The notes under the pieces: generated by a model
The model's input: only the letters and a program-made list of their open reading frames with translations
The model's database searches: none
What the model was told of the DNA's origin: nothing
In this document: positions 36,925 to 49,600 of the stretch, piece by piece
How positions within the stretch are numbered: the stretch's first letter is position 1
How the letters are laid out: each line of letters begins with the position of its first letter
Position numbers and translations under genes: made by a program
Assembly: GCF_015706575.1 (NCBI RefSeq)
Contig: NW_024037060.1
Coordinates: forward strand, 503,501 to 567,500
Origin: Patiria miniata
Lineage: Eukaryota; Echinodermata; Asteroidea; Valvatida; Asterinidae
Length of the DNA: 64,000 nucleotides
Reading direction: 5' to 3'

Positions 36925-37122
36925 CAGTGGTGGTTCTGCGGGGGGGGGGGGGGGCTTTAGCTCCCCACCTACTAATTTTTAGAGGCCTAAGTGTCCGGAG
37001 AAAATAACCGGTCTACATTTCAGCACGCCTCTCTGAAAAAAATTCTGGACCAACCCTGCTAACCCCCCCCCCCCCCCCCCCCGCAACAACAACAAAAATA
37101 TTGGCTCTAGAACCGCGCCTGA
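36925..37122. mobile_element. G-run MITE family, copy 3, at the left edge of duplication copy A
   Basis: Starts GTGGTGGTTCTGCGG plus a G run, contains AAATAACCGGTCTACATTTC, a C run at 37063-37082 and CAACAACAACAAAAATATTG, and ends CTAGAACCGCGCCTG. The homology with copy B of the duplication begins at this element. Confidence 0.7.
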
Positions 37123-38189
37123 CCTTGTGAAGTGGGCGCATAACTCAGTTGGAAGAAGACTTAAGAGCAAATTTTGAATACCAATTTGTTTGATAATAAA
37201 GGAACAATGGTAGGCGGCTAGGAACAATGTTTCCCGGAAAGTGACCTACCTAGGTCTACCGTTTAAATAGGAAACAAATAAGTTGCTTAAAGTGAGGACA
37301 GTGATATTAATACTTTGTCTGAAATGGCATTGTTTGGATTGGAAGAAAATATTTGGCGGTGCTTTAAAAAGTGTGCCCTCGATGACATTTCTAATTATCC
37401 GCCTTTTGCAGCGTGCGTGCGTCATTACAAATTTAGCAACACTTACCCCGACATTTTGCTCTGTTTTCTTGCTTAATTTTAAATTGGCAGATTTTGTTGT
37501 CCAATGTCGCATTTTTCAATAGGTAGTTGACTGCAAAAAACTAGTCAATTTTGGATAATACACTATTGAAGACTTAACGGTGATGGACCATTTGCAACTG
37601 TTCAAAAATGAAACTCCAAGTAAATTATGCCATACTGAATTTAATGCGAACTTTACTTGGAATATCACGGTGCCAATGCTCTCATTTTCCAAGGAAGAAG
37701 GGATTTACCACCTTGGCGATGGTACTCAGAACCAAACCATATAGCGCAGTGCCGACAATTTTGCTTTAGCCTACGTCCAGACAACTAACTTGAGATGCAC
37801 TTGCATTTTTTTAAAAGGTGTATGTACCGAGTTGATATTTCGACAGGTAGGCCTCAGATTTTTACAGATTTATTGTACAGTACCTTTGAATAGGCCCATT
37901 TTACAACATCACGAAATATCCACTGTTGCCTATTGTTCTTTAGGGTTATTGCGTTTAAATGATTATTGTTTCAACGGATGAGCAATTTCAGTAATTTTGT
38001 CTTTAACAGTAGCTTATGAAATTGGCTTTCCAGTCACTATTATGTTTGATGCTACATGTTATTTTTAAGTATGAAATACAATTATTTTGAGGGGTTTGGG
38101 TTCCGCTTTTTTGACTCACCCTGTATGTTGCAGGCCGGTTTATTTTATTCCAAACATGGATATTTTAGTCCGACAATAAACAAACGCTG

Positions 38190-38370
38190 TTTTGGACTTA
38201 CGAGGCGTCAGAGCTATGAGGTGTCGGACATTATGCGGCGTTGGACCTATGAGGCGGCATACTGTATGCCTCATAAGTCCGACGCATCATAAGCCCGACG
38301 CCTCATATATCCAACATTTCGGACTTGTGATGCGTCGCACCAATGAGGCGTCGGACTTACGGCCGGCGGG
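38190..38370. repeat. Cluster of short GAGGCGTCGGAC-type repeats in both orientations
   Basis: Variants of TATGAGGCGTCGGAC occur at least four times on the plus strand and three or more times inverted (CATAAGTCCGACGC, CATAAGCCCGACGCCTC) within 180 bases, so many hairpins are possible. No periodic array with fixed spacing and no flanking genes suggest a CRISPR-like structure. Confidence 0.6.
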
Positions 38371-38688
38371 CGGACCCCTTCCGTTCTATAACATAAAGCG
38401 CGCGAAAAATAACCTCCGGGCAATCGTACATTACTGACACATTGTAAAAGTTGGTACCGTATAGTTCTGTGCAAAACCCCTTACACCAGGGTCTTGTGTT
38501 GAAACAATATCAGAGGGTTATTCCCATTATGATCAAGCTCAGTTAACTTCGGCAGCCAGATGCCGCAAGTCCCATTTTAAAGAATAATTAAGTTAAGGCA
38601 GGTTTTAGGTATCAACTTAAATGGCAGTGGCAGCAACACTGCACTCTGCATTAAAATGAAAGTGGCCGGGGTGCATAGTGCATACCTA

Positions 38689-38783
38689 TTCCCCAATACC
38701 GATGTTCCCCTGGCATAATAACCCTAACCCTAACCCATAACCCTTTAGTCCCTAGGATTTTGGGGAACATCGGTATTGGGGAA
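38689..38783. repeat. Perfect 22-base inverted repeat around a telomere-like (CCCTAA)n tract
   Basis: TTCCCCAATACCGATGTTCC at 38689 (through 38710) returns inverted at 38762-38783. Between them lies ATAACCCTAACCCTAACCC ATAACCC (38717-38743), close to the animal telomere repeat. Too short to be a telomere; possibly a terminal part of a mobile element or a scar of break repair. Confidence 0.65.
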
Positions 38784-41700
38784 TATCGGGTAGACCCCGG
38801 TGGCCGGTACATGACATGCATTGGATCATCGGTATCTCCACGAGATTCTTTGTTGAGTGTGGGGCCATTAAGGCCTAGCAGGGCCACCATACCCAGGTTC
38901 AATGTAGCTAAATCTCGGTTGTTTCGAATAATTATGTGTTCGTAAGGCATACGAATACAACTTGTTTCAAAACGCAGAGTTTATCATGACCGTAGTTTAA
39001 ACAGGTTGGAAGTTTGCCTACTGCGGTGTAGCCTATACTTTTGTGTCCCGCATGGCCTCCGGGTGTATCGCTTCAATTCTCACTAGATCTGCAGAAGAAA
39101 ACCCATTCAAATCGTTCTAGTTATTGCCGGAATGCTCTTTAATCATAAATTCTCTGCATTCATTGGATCTGGCAGACTGTGACTTCTGCCGATAATGGCA
39201 TCGCCATTGCTGGTCCAGACAACGTTGAAATTGCATCGTCACATGCACTGGGTCTCGTTTTGTATAGAACTTCGCATAAAACTTTGTATAAATTCAAACA
39301 GTCTCGGCCAGCGCCAGGGGCATAAAAAATTATATTAGATACCTCACAATTTAAAATTCACTTTTTGGCACTGGAATGAATTTCATTGTTGCATGCCTAA
39401 GGGTTTTTGTGCGAGTAGTATTATGATTTACTGACACGGCGGCCATCATGGATATCTTAATTCCAAAAGCCGATGTAGCGAGTTGGTATCAAAGGTCTCA
39501 AAGAGCAATGCCTAAAGTGTAAAAAAAAAAAAGGAAATGATTTATTTGGACCCTGGACAGGCGGCCTGGTTTACAGGCGGTGTGCTCTTAAAAAGCGATA
39601 GAAAATCGGCGAACAGGATGTTTCAAAATGTAACTTTTCCCCGCACATCGTACTTCAGACCCGCCATTGCAACGGTTTTCATTGCAACAGTATAGGTCGC
39701 AGGGCAATGGCCCCATCAATAAGCCCAATTGCATGTTTATCAGATATCGTGAACAATGCTTATCTATATAAGTCTATCAATATTAATTTTTTTTTATCAG
39801 TCGGGAAGGCAATGAAGGCCTGTATTTCATATTTTATAAATTCATACGGCAAAGCTGTTGTTCAGTTTATTTCACGGAAAGAATATCGCATCGTATGATA
39901 CCACATCGCCCCGCTATCACATAACACCTCATGCGGCCATGCCTGTGGATTTGGTGAGAAACTTGTCTGGAAAATACACTTTTCAGAGTAAAAAGACACT
40001 TTCAGAAACAAATATGAAATATAAAAAATGGGGTCGGGAGTGAAAATCGAGGCGGGAGGTGATGAAAACGAATACAATCAATGTTGAATGGCCTAATATT
40101 GTTGCCTATTTAATGTCAAATTAGGTTTTGCCCTTCACCGACGTTTTCTATTTAATGTCCTCATTTAAAATTCAAATCGATATAGTTGGCCCCTTGAAAT
40201 CGTCCATTGTTATGTAACATGATGTGACCTTGAAAAAAAATCTCATTGACATGCAAATATCTGAAGAAAAAAAGGTGGCGCGCTTGTGTGACGTCATTGC
40301 CCAGGGCTAACTTTGGGGTGTTGGCTGGGTCGGAAGCATACATTCTGCAAACTGCAGACGTCTCGACTGGACGAAATCCGTTACCTTTGCAGGTTAGTGA
40401 AGGGGTTTTAGCTGGTATACTTGTATCTTTCTGCTCGTCGCGCCCATAATATCGATGCCAAATGGCCTTACTTGCCAAAATGCCGTATAATTACATTTTG
40501 TTGCACACGAAACAGTCATTCTAGGCCGCAAGAGTACCGAACCATGTACTGTAAAGGTCTAGGGCCTATTGCCCAACAACGGTATCTGCAAAAAAAATCA
40601 AAATTGAGACATGCCACCTATTGGCTTCGTCACGGTGGAACACTAATATTGCCCTACATGCAGTATAACGAAAATGCAAAATGGCAAACTTAGGTTTTTT
40701 TTCACCATACACACAGAGTAATGTGAAACTTCTTACTGCCATTTTTCTTATTTTCACCTTTTCGCTGATACTGCAGTATTGACTCGGTGACTGTTTGCAG
40801 CAAAGGCCATGGTCCAGACCAAATGTTGGTACCATCTGAGGTGGCAAAACTCTAATAGTGTTAATTTCTTTGTTTCACCACTTTCTTCTTTTTGATGCGA
40901 TTACTCATTTAACGTAAACCCTATGGGTATATCAGCAGGGGGCGGGGCCACAACCTCCCAAAATGATACTTATTATAATAACTCCTGAATGCTTCGGCTG
41001 ATCGGCATGAAATTCGGTGATCTCTCCAAACAGGCACGTAGGAAGATGATTTTAACAGGGGGGGGGGGCAGATTATATTTTGTGAAACAACGGCATACCC
41101 AGGATTTTGTCTTAGGTGGGCTCAAAGAAAAAAAATACTCTCACAAATTAACTAGGCCTATATCAGATATAGGATCCAGGATTTTTTTTAGACGGGGGCA
41201 CACCTTTGGAGCAATTTTGCTCCGAGAACTAATGCGAGTACGGAGTGCGAAGCCCTTTCAGGTGTGGGGTCCGGGGCCCGTTTAAGGTCCCCGGGAAATT
41301 TTGGATTCTATAGATAGGCCATCAGCTGAAACTCAAAAACCGGCTTTAAAATGAGTTTCGTTCCAGCAACACTGGGTCTACTTTTTTAATGCACATATGT
41401 GGTGTTCAGTACATCACAAACACTGTGTTAGAAGTTCTCCATCAAATCTGCTGCAGTTTTTTTTGTTACACTTCGTCAAAGTTTGCCAATGTTATGTACA
41501 TGTATGTATGCTAAAAACCCACATTATCCGGTTTGAGGCCTTGCGTTGGCACTTCCAATTTCAAAACTACAGCACTATAGCTTGTCACATCCTACACTCT
41601 AGAAACTCCTGGGTCAGACTGACACACAATCTGAATCCAAATCTGCTCAGTCCTTTTCCGGGTCAAAAATTGACCCCATTTTGAGTCATAAATGACCCCT

Positions 41701-42651
41701 TTGGAGTGAAAAAAAGACATGTTTCTCGGTCATAAATGACCCCTTTGTAGTAAAAAAAAAAGACAGGTTTCTCGGTTATTTGAAATTTAAGATGCTCTGT
41801 GGTGCAATCTGAGGCGAATCCTGGCCCCTTTCCTCTGAATTATTTGAGCAAAAGTTTTTAAGATTATAAGGATTTTAAAAAATTAACTCTTGCTTTTACA
41901 AATTCTAAGTTATACTGTGTACTTCAAAGTTGCAAACCACGTGGTTTCGTCTTCATATTTTCTTGCATTTCATTTTTGAAAAGGGATTGCATTCATGACT
42001 TAGTTTTGTAAACTGTTGCAACAATGTGTTGGGGCATTTGCTCCGAGGCTAGGTGGTGCAATCTGAGGCGAGATCCTGGCCCTCTTCCTCTGAGCTATTT
42101 GAGCAAATGTTTTAAGATTATAGGGATTTTTTTCATTGGTATAAAATACACTCTTGCTTTTACAAGCCTTTTAAGTTTCTTCTGTTCTTCACTTGATAAC
42201 CATGTATTTTCATCTGCATAATTATTTTCATGCATTTTATATTTCAAAAGGAATTGTATAGACTTAGTTTGTAAACTGTTACAAGGATGATTTCTTATGT
42301 TTTGTTTCAAGTTGAAATTTTCAGTTTGTCAATAAGAACAAAACCGCTTGAAGATGTAAATTTAATTCAAGTTCAAAATTAGTGTAATTTAATCAAACTA
42401 AAGCAGAGGAGCAATTTGGCCTTCACAGTCTAGTGGTTGCGAAGGGCGATTTCTAAAGGTTTCGTAACACTATGTTTTGAATGAAACTACAGGTACACAC
42501 ACAACCATCAATTTCGGATTCAACACCCCAAATTAGGTAAAATAGCTATGTTACCAACTTCTTCTCGAAAATACCTCTCCTTGCCCTAAATGAGCCCTTT
42601 TTTGAAATATCGCCTAGTCTAATAAGCTACACAAGTGAGTCATTTGAGTTA

Positions 42652-42726
42652 TTATCGTAAAAATGAGTCATTTTGTCCGTGTAGCGTGTCACTACACGGA
42701 CAAAATGACTCATATTTTTACGATAA
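42652..42726. repeat. Strong hairpin, arms about 33 bases (first copy)
   Basis: Left arm 42652-42684, 7-base loop, right arm 42692-42726. The arms read TTATCGTAAAAATGAGTCA then TTTTGTCCGTGTAG and back. Each arm includes ATGAGTCAT, an AP-1-type motif. A second copy lies at about 44135-44211. Confidence 0.8.
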
Positions 42727-44134
42727 CGGTCAAAAAGGCCTAACTGACATTAGACTTTGGGTGTACTAAAGGCTACCATGTGAACTATAGATGTGCAGCA
42801 ATAAAAAAAAATAGCAGCTCGACTTTGCCACCTGGGGCGGATGTGGGGGCCCTGGATCATGGACTATTGACCTCTGGCCGCACAATAGAAGTGCTGAGGT
42901 GATTCTGCACCCAGTGCGGAAAATAGCATTCATTAGCATATAACCAGGTGCGCCTCAAAAGTGGAGCGGCAGCAATTTCGGAAACTGTGTCGCCCAACCA
43001 AGGTCACCGTCAGACGCCATTATATCAGTGAAAAGGAGTGCGCTGTGTAAAACCAATTTTTACAACCGTGTAAAGGCCTGCAAATGCAATCAAGCAAGTT
43101 ATTTTTTTTACAGGGCATTATATTCTTTCAAAATTCGTTCAGAAAAGAAAATTGGATTGTTTTAAAGAAAAGTACGTACATACCAACTTTAATGACAGCT
43201 GTCGAGTGAAAAGGCCACAGCCAGTTGCTGAAAATATTGGGCTTATTCATGTGAACGAGGGCAAAATGTTTGACCACTCATAAATATGTAAGGGGTGACA
43301 GATAATACAGTGATAGTTTCAAAATTTGACTTGAGCAGAGTTTTAGTCAAGCAGAGTTGTATATAATTGTACTACTGAAGGCAATGGATTCGTTGTTTGA
43401 CTTAACAGTTGTTTTGAGTTATCAGAGTTTGACTTATCGAGATTGCACTGAAGTTATAATTTATTTTCTTAAAAATGATTGCTGCAGTAATTTCCTTTGT
43501 ACCTGTTTTCATACCCATGCTGGAAGTGAATTAATATGAGTCGTAATCTAAGTAAAAAGCTCGGTCCCCGATTTTTGTCGCATGAAATTTAACGTTTCTG
43601 TGTGTTCTACCTGTTGTGAGGAAACATATTATGTCAGTACAGTGATAACCCAGCTGATGTTGCTAAGACACGAAATGTTTGAGGTCTCGGGCTGGAATCC
43701 TGATAAGAATTTATGACCAATTTATCATCTCAAAAGCATCTTCATGCGGTCAAAAAGCAAGGATGATTTCTTATGTTTTGTTTCAAGTTGAAATTTTCAG
43801 TTTGTCAATGAGAACAAACCGCTTGAAGATGTAAATTTAATTCAAGTTCAAAATTAGTGTAATTTAATCAAATTAAAGCAGAGGAGCAATTTGGCCTCCA
43901 CAGTCTAGTGGTTGCGAAGGGCGATTTCTAAAGGTTACGTAACACTATGTTTTGAATGAAACTACCTGTACACACACAACCATCTATTTCGGATTCAGCA
44001 CCCCGAATTAGTTAAAATAGCTATGTTACCAACTTCTACTCGAAAATGCCTCTCCTTGCCCTAAATGAGCCCTTTTTTGAAATATCGCCTAGTCTAATAA
44101 GCTACACAGAAAACCCAAGTGAGTCATTTGAGTC

Positions 44135-44211
44135 ATTATCCTAAAAAATGAGTCATTTTGTCCGTGTAGCGTGTCACTACACGGACAAAATGACTCATAT
44201 TTTTACGATAA
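44135..44211. repeat. Strong hairpin (second copy)
   Basis: Counterpart of the 42652-42726 hairpin in tandem unit 2, with the same loop (CGTGTCA) and one extra A in the left arm. The paired arms are otherwise kept. Confidence 0.8.
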
Positions 44212-45174
44212 CAGTCAAATAGGCCTAACTGACATTAGGCTTTGGGTGTACCACCTTGAAAAGACTACCATGTGAACTATAGATGTGCAGCAATAAAAAA
44301 AAAATAGCAGCTAGATATTGCCACCTGGAGTGGTACAATTGGCGGATGTGGGGGCCCTGGGTCATGGACTATTGACCTCTGGCCGCACAATAGAAGTGCT
44401 CAGGTGATTCTGCTTCCAGCGCGGAAAATAGCATTTATTAGCATATAACCAGGTGCGCCTCAAAAGTGGAGCGGCAGCAGTTTCGGAAACTGTGTCGCCC
44501 AACCAAGGTCACCGTCAGACGCCAATATATCAGTGAAAAGGAGTGCGCTGTGTAAAACCAATTTTTACAACCGTGTAAAGGCCTGCAAATGCAATCAAGC
44601 AAGTTTTTTTTTTTACAGGGCATTATATTCTTTCAAAATTCGTTCAGAAAAGAAAATTGGATTGTTTTAAAGAAAAGTACGTACATACAAACTTTAATGA
44701 CAGCTGTCGAGTGAAAAGGCCACAGCCAGTTGCTGAAAATATTGGGCATATTCATGTGAACGAGGGCAAAATATTTGACCCATTATGTAAGGGGTGACAG
44801 ATAATACAGTGAAATCTTGATAAGTCAAACCTCAAGAGGACAGTTTCAAAATTTGACTTGACTGAGCAGAGTTTTAGTCAAGCAGAGTTGTATATAATTG
44901 TACTTCTGAAGGCAATGGATTCGTTGTTTGACTTAACAGTTGTTTTGAGTTATCAGAGTTTGACTTATCGAGATTGCACTGAAGTTATAATTTATTTTCT
45001 TAAAAATGATTGCTGCAGTAATTTCCTTTGTACCTGTTTTCATACCCATGCTGGAAGTGAATTAATATGAGTCGTAATCTAAGTAAAAGCTCGGTCCCCG
45101 ATTTTTTTCGCATGAAATTTAACGTTTTTGTGTGTTCTACCTGTTGTGGGGAAACATATTATTATGTCGCACAG

Positions 45175-45828
45175 CGTCACCGACACCACGAAGTAACACT
45201 CTACCGTGTTAAAGATTACTTTTTTCGATTTTCAGTTTTTTGGAGTTTTAAACATTATTCATCAAGGCCTACCATTGCACGAAGTTAAAAAGCTTCAAGA
45301 GCTTTACTTTAATAATTACGCTAAGTATCCATAGCAACTTTTGCGCAGGAGTGACAATTTTCGTTTTCACGAAGTAACACTCAAGTTCCATTTTCCATTG
45401 CAATGCATGGCGCGCACTCTGCTCATAAGTGAGCAAAAACGTTTTCACGAAGTAACACTCTTCTTGTAACAAGTTGTATGAGCGCGCGCGCGCTGACCTG
45501 AAGTTGCACTTTCCTCGTGTTAAATACATTGAAGAGTGTTACTTCGTGAAAACGAAAATTTACAGTTTCGCAGCTTTTTCGGTTTCACGAACTAACACTC
45601 ATCTTTTTTCTCTTATTTCTTGTTTATTTAATACACAAACGAGTGAAAAACAGCAGATTTAATAAATACAATTCATCAAGTGTCCACAGCGAGAAACCCA
45701 ATTGAAAATACTCTGTCGTTTTCACGCAAAGTGTTGTTTTAGAAGGCGTTCAACTTTAGTTGCTGTTTTCTCCGATTGCTAGTTTTTACTGGTATGTAGA
45801 TGGGTGTTACTTTGTGGTGTCGGTGACG
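45175..45828. mobile_element. 654-base inverted-repeat element with CACGAAGTAACAC motifs
   Basis: Ends are inverted repeats of CGTCACCGACACCACGAAGT AACAC (45175-45199 and 45804-45828). The motif CACGAAGTAACACT or a close variant recurs inside at about 45187, 45369, 45447 and 45587, and inverted near 45535. The element is missing from the corresponding places in tandem unit 1 (about 43635) and in copy B (about 62180), which read straight through as unoccupied sites. No coding capacity, so it is non-autonomous. Confidence 0.8.
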
Positions 45829-46641
45829 TGGTGATAATCCAGCTGATATTGCTTAGACACGAAATGTTTGAGGTCTCGGGCTTGAATCCTGATAAGAATT
45901 TATGACTAATTTATCATCTCAAAGCATCTTCATGCGGTCAGAAAACCAAGTTCTGCATAAAGCAGTTAAATGTTCAACTGCGAAATACGGTAGAGAAAAT
46001 TGCAGGTATAATGTTATGTTAATCTCTTCTGTATGGGAAGAAGTGTGGGTCGGTTCTGAAAACAGCCGCGTTTGGTTGAGTGCGGTGCCCCCGGCGCACC
46101 CAACATTTGGCTTGGGCTCCCATTTTTTCCCAAATTCTTTTTAGAAGTTTGAATCAAACAAAAAAATGTATTGCCGCAGAAAATATATGGGGGGGGGGGG
46201 GAGACGGACATTTTGACGTTGGTGGCGCCATTTACACCCCTATTAAAGTACTGGAAAACAGGCCACATACATCAACACCGTCAAGTTATGGGACTTAAAA
46301 ATGTATTAAAAGAAATTGACAACCTCCAAGCCCCCGAGCCCCCACCCCCTCCCCCTTGGGCGCGCCACTGCAGAAAAGATTGTTTTCCACATGGTGTTAC
46401 CTGCAATTTTCTCCACCTTATTCCATCTACCATGCAAAGCTTCTACTCATATATGCTACAAAATATTTTAAGAACCCAGCATCACCTTAACGCCGTTGCC
46501 TCATGGCAACAATGGCCGAGATCTTAGGGGGCCCCGGCTGAGAGATGGTCAAAATAACCCGGCCCTTTTTAGGGTTAAAATTGTTTTGCTTTGTTTTCTG
46601 TAGACAGACGGTTGTAGGGCCTACACTACCGTTACAACACG

Positions 46642-49600
46642 ATGGAGCACAGAGCAGTAAAGCGACAAAAGGTATGTACGGAAAGACGACAGTGAATGTC
46701 GATTTTGCCTTACGACGGCTTATTCAATCCCATTTCTTTCGTTTACATATCCATAATTGTATCCATTGACATCGTTTCAGAAGAGGCACCCTGAGACGAG
46801 GAGCCTAGCTGATTCCGCTCACGCGAAAGAGTCTACGTATCTGCTGGCACAACCGGGTATTTTCTACACCAGGCCAAAGTACGGTTGTATGGTAGTGGTC
46901 AATTTAAATGACAAGACCGAGACCGGTAAGACAGGCGTTTTTAACGCCATACAAGCCATTCAGCAAAAGTGCGACCTGTTGCAAGGACGAAACGGTTATG
47001 TCGTCTCTTTTGACCCAGCCTTGTGGAAAACATGGAGCCCGAATGACGACATCGAAGACCGACCACAAGGCAATTATATGTTGTCTTCATCCCGAAAGTT
47101 TGTCAACACAGGAGGCGATGTTTCCTTCTTTCTGAAGTCTGACACCGAAGACGTCGTACCAAAGCTTTTCCAAGAAGTAGAAAACAACCTCCATGGTCTG
47201 GCTTCGCTTGATGTCACCCACACCCGGGTTTACAATGATCGTGCCATTAACGGGAAGTTTCGAGACGGCGTTGCCAATCCAGTCGACAAGACTACCGTCG
47301 AACGTTTCATCCTGACTCCACAGACGACCACTCCAAGATCCGGGGGTGGTAGTTACTTCTACACGCAAAAGTTTCGGATGAACTTCAGCATATTTGACGA
47401 AATGACCATCCGCCAGCAAGAGAACGTCATCGGCAGAAAGGTTACAGATGAAATCGTCATCGGGGCCGATTCAAGAAGTCACATCCGTCGAGCGCGTCTG
47501 GCTGAGGCTAGTATTCATTTGAAGATTCTTCGGGGGAGCATGCCCTACGGACGTGATGATACAGGCCAGGAAATGGGTCAGGAAGGAATCTACTTCAATG
47601 CTTTCGCTGATCACTTTCAGCTGTTTCTCGATCTTATGCAAAGCCTTGTAGGAGACGACCCCGATTTCACACAAGACAAACTCATTTCAATGACTCAAGG
47701 CATCGAGGGAAGTTTCTGGTATACACCAAGTTTGTATCAGCTCGGCTTTACCGACGAACCGGACGTAGGCCAGGCCCCGACCCTTGACTTCCTGCCTTTG
47801 TGGGACGTGAGAAGCACCAACGACTACATGTTTTACAACTGGCGCGAATATCTCCACCGTATGAGCTTTGGTTTGTATGCTCCCGGAGATCCACCGACAC
47901 ATCGTGTTATCAAGCTCCTGTCCGTGATTTTCTCCGAGTGGAGTGACCAGTGGTATGAAAAACCACACACTGCCCGCATTCCCCATCTGAGCAACTATTT
48001 GACGGCAGCAGAAAAGCCATATCTGGAGGAATCCGCGGCCATTCGCAAAGGCATGGCGATCAAGAAGACGCTGGGCACTTTGATACCGAAAACAGACTAT
48101 GGCACAAAAAACGACCTCTTCCGCATACACCCGAATGAGCTGATTGTCGGTGTCATGCCCAGATTCTCTCTTGGTGTCGGCAAGTATGTCATGCCCTACT
48201 CTCGTGAAGAAGAAGAGTTTCCTTGGTTTATGAAGGGTCTTAATGAGGGCGGTGCCATGGGTCACATTGTTCCCGACCACGGAATCGTGTTGGCCGTCGG
48301 CCTCGGCGTTTTAAAGAACCAACACCAAATGTTATACGCCAGAGCCCCCCGTGAACAAAAGGATTTCTACCAGTCGGTCATCCTGGCGCTGGAGGGAGTT
48401 CAAGAGTACATTGAGAGCTTTGCGAACCTGGCTGAGCAATTGGCACAAAAGGAGGAATATACGGCTGAAGAAAAACAAAATCTCCGACGCATCAACGCAA
48501 GACTGCTGAAACTGAAGACCGGCGCCCCCAGCAATATGCTGGAGGCCGTGCAGCTTCTGTTCTTGATGCACTGTTCTATGCATCTGATTGGCAACCCGGT
48601 TGCTATTGGCCGACTAGACGTCCTGCTGAGTCCGTTCTACGACGAAACGACAACGCCTGAAGCTGAAGCGCAAGAGATCTTGGACTGCCTGTGGATAAAA
48701 CTGAGTGAACGTGTCGTCATTAACCGCCACTTTACACCAGACTTGCATGATCGAGGTTCCACATCGGTGATGTACGCTGCAACAGGTAACTTTGGTCAAG
48801 GAAGCGCCGTCAACCAGTGGGTCCAACAGATCACCGTTGGCGGGTACCAAGCAAATGATGACGTCACTCCAACGACGGCCTGTAACAAACTTACTCTGCT
48901 GTGTCTGAAATCGTCTCGCAGGATTCCTACTAACGCCCCATGCTTGAGTCTCAGGCTACACAAGAACATGCCAGAGAATATACTGCAGGAAGCCACAAGG
49001 GCGCTTCTTAGCGGTGGTGCACATCCGATCCTCATGCATGATGATAGACTTGTACCGAGTCTGATGAATAGTGGCTCTCCTGATGTACCCGTTAGCCTTG
49101 CGGCAGCTCGTAACTACGCATGTGACGGATGCTACGAGCCAATGATTGCGGGCGAGACCGAGTTTGCGTTTGGCATCATCATTCTGCTGAACATTCTGGA
49201 AATGACTCTAAACGAGGGAACGCTTTATGCCGACTCGGGGTCGGTATATCTTCGAGGCCTCAAAGTCTCCTATCCATCGCCACACTCCAGCCAAATCAAG
49301 ACGTTCGATCAGCTGAAAGAAATCTTCCTAAAACACCTGCGAATTCAAACTGCTCAGTTTTACATCACGATTCTCTCCAACTATGGAAACCTCTGGGACA
49401 TCTGCCCTTCGCCACTTCTGTCCTCCCTCATCCACGGCTGCAAAGAAAGCGGTCGTGATCTTTCCAATGGGGGATCCAACTACCACGCATTGGCTATGAT
49501 GTACGTCAGTGCGTCTAACACCATCGATTCACTGTATGCCATTAAGAAGCTCGTATTCGACCCAGACGAATCCCTCACGACCTTGCCCCAACTGCTGGAA

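Larger units (their letters stand above)
38150..40155. other. Copy A-specific 2.0 kb segment; no gene seen
   Basis: Present only in copy A of the duplication. It contains the GAGGCGTCGGAC repeat cluster (38190-38370), the inverted repeat with telomere-like core (38689-38783) and an A run near 39519. No frame longer than about 100 codons and no recognisable domain. It could be an insertion in A or a deletion from B. Confidence 0.6.
42285..45949. repeat. Tandem duplication inside copy A (about 1476-base unit)
   Basis: Unit 1 (42285-43760) and unit 2 (43761-45949) begin with the same GGATGATTTCTTATGTTTTG and share the hairpins, the 60- to 70-codon frame at 43357/44858 and the CATCTTCATGCGGTC end. 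Unit 2 is longer because of the 654-base element at 45175-45828. Copy B of the large duplication has only one unit, with its middle replaced (60390-62010). Confidence 0.85.
36925..47674. repeat. Segmental duplication, copy A
   Basis: Corresponds to 56931-64000 (copy B). Aligned blocks: 36925-38150 with 56931-58130; 40155-42650 with 58130-60390; 43450-43500 and 45000-47674 with 62010-64000. Copy A has about 2.0 kb (38150-40155) absent from B, an internal tandem duplication of about 1476 bases (42285-43760 and 43761-45949) and a 654-base element absent from B. The blocks differ by only a few percent by eye. The duplication may extend past 47674, but the window ends there on copy B. Confidence 0.9.

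Noticed and set aside
38190-38370. CRISPR-like array
   Set aside because: Units are irregular, in both orientations, without fixed spacers, and the genome is animal.
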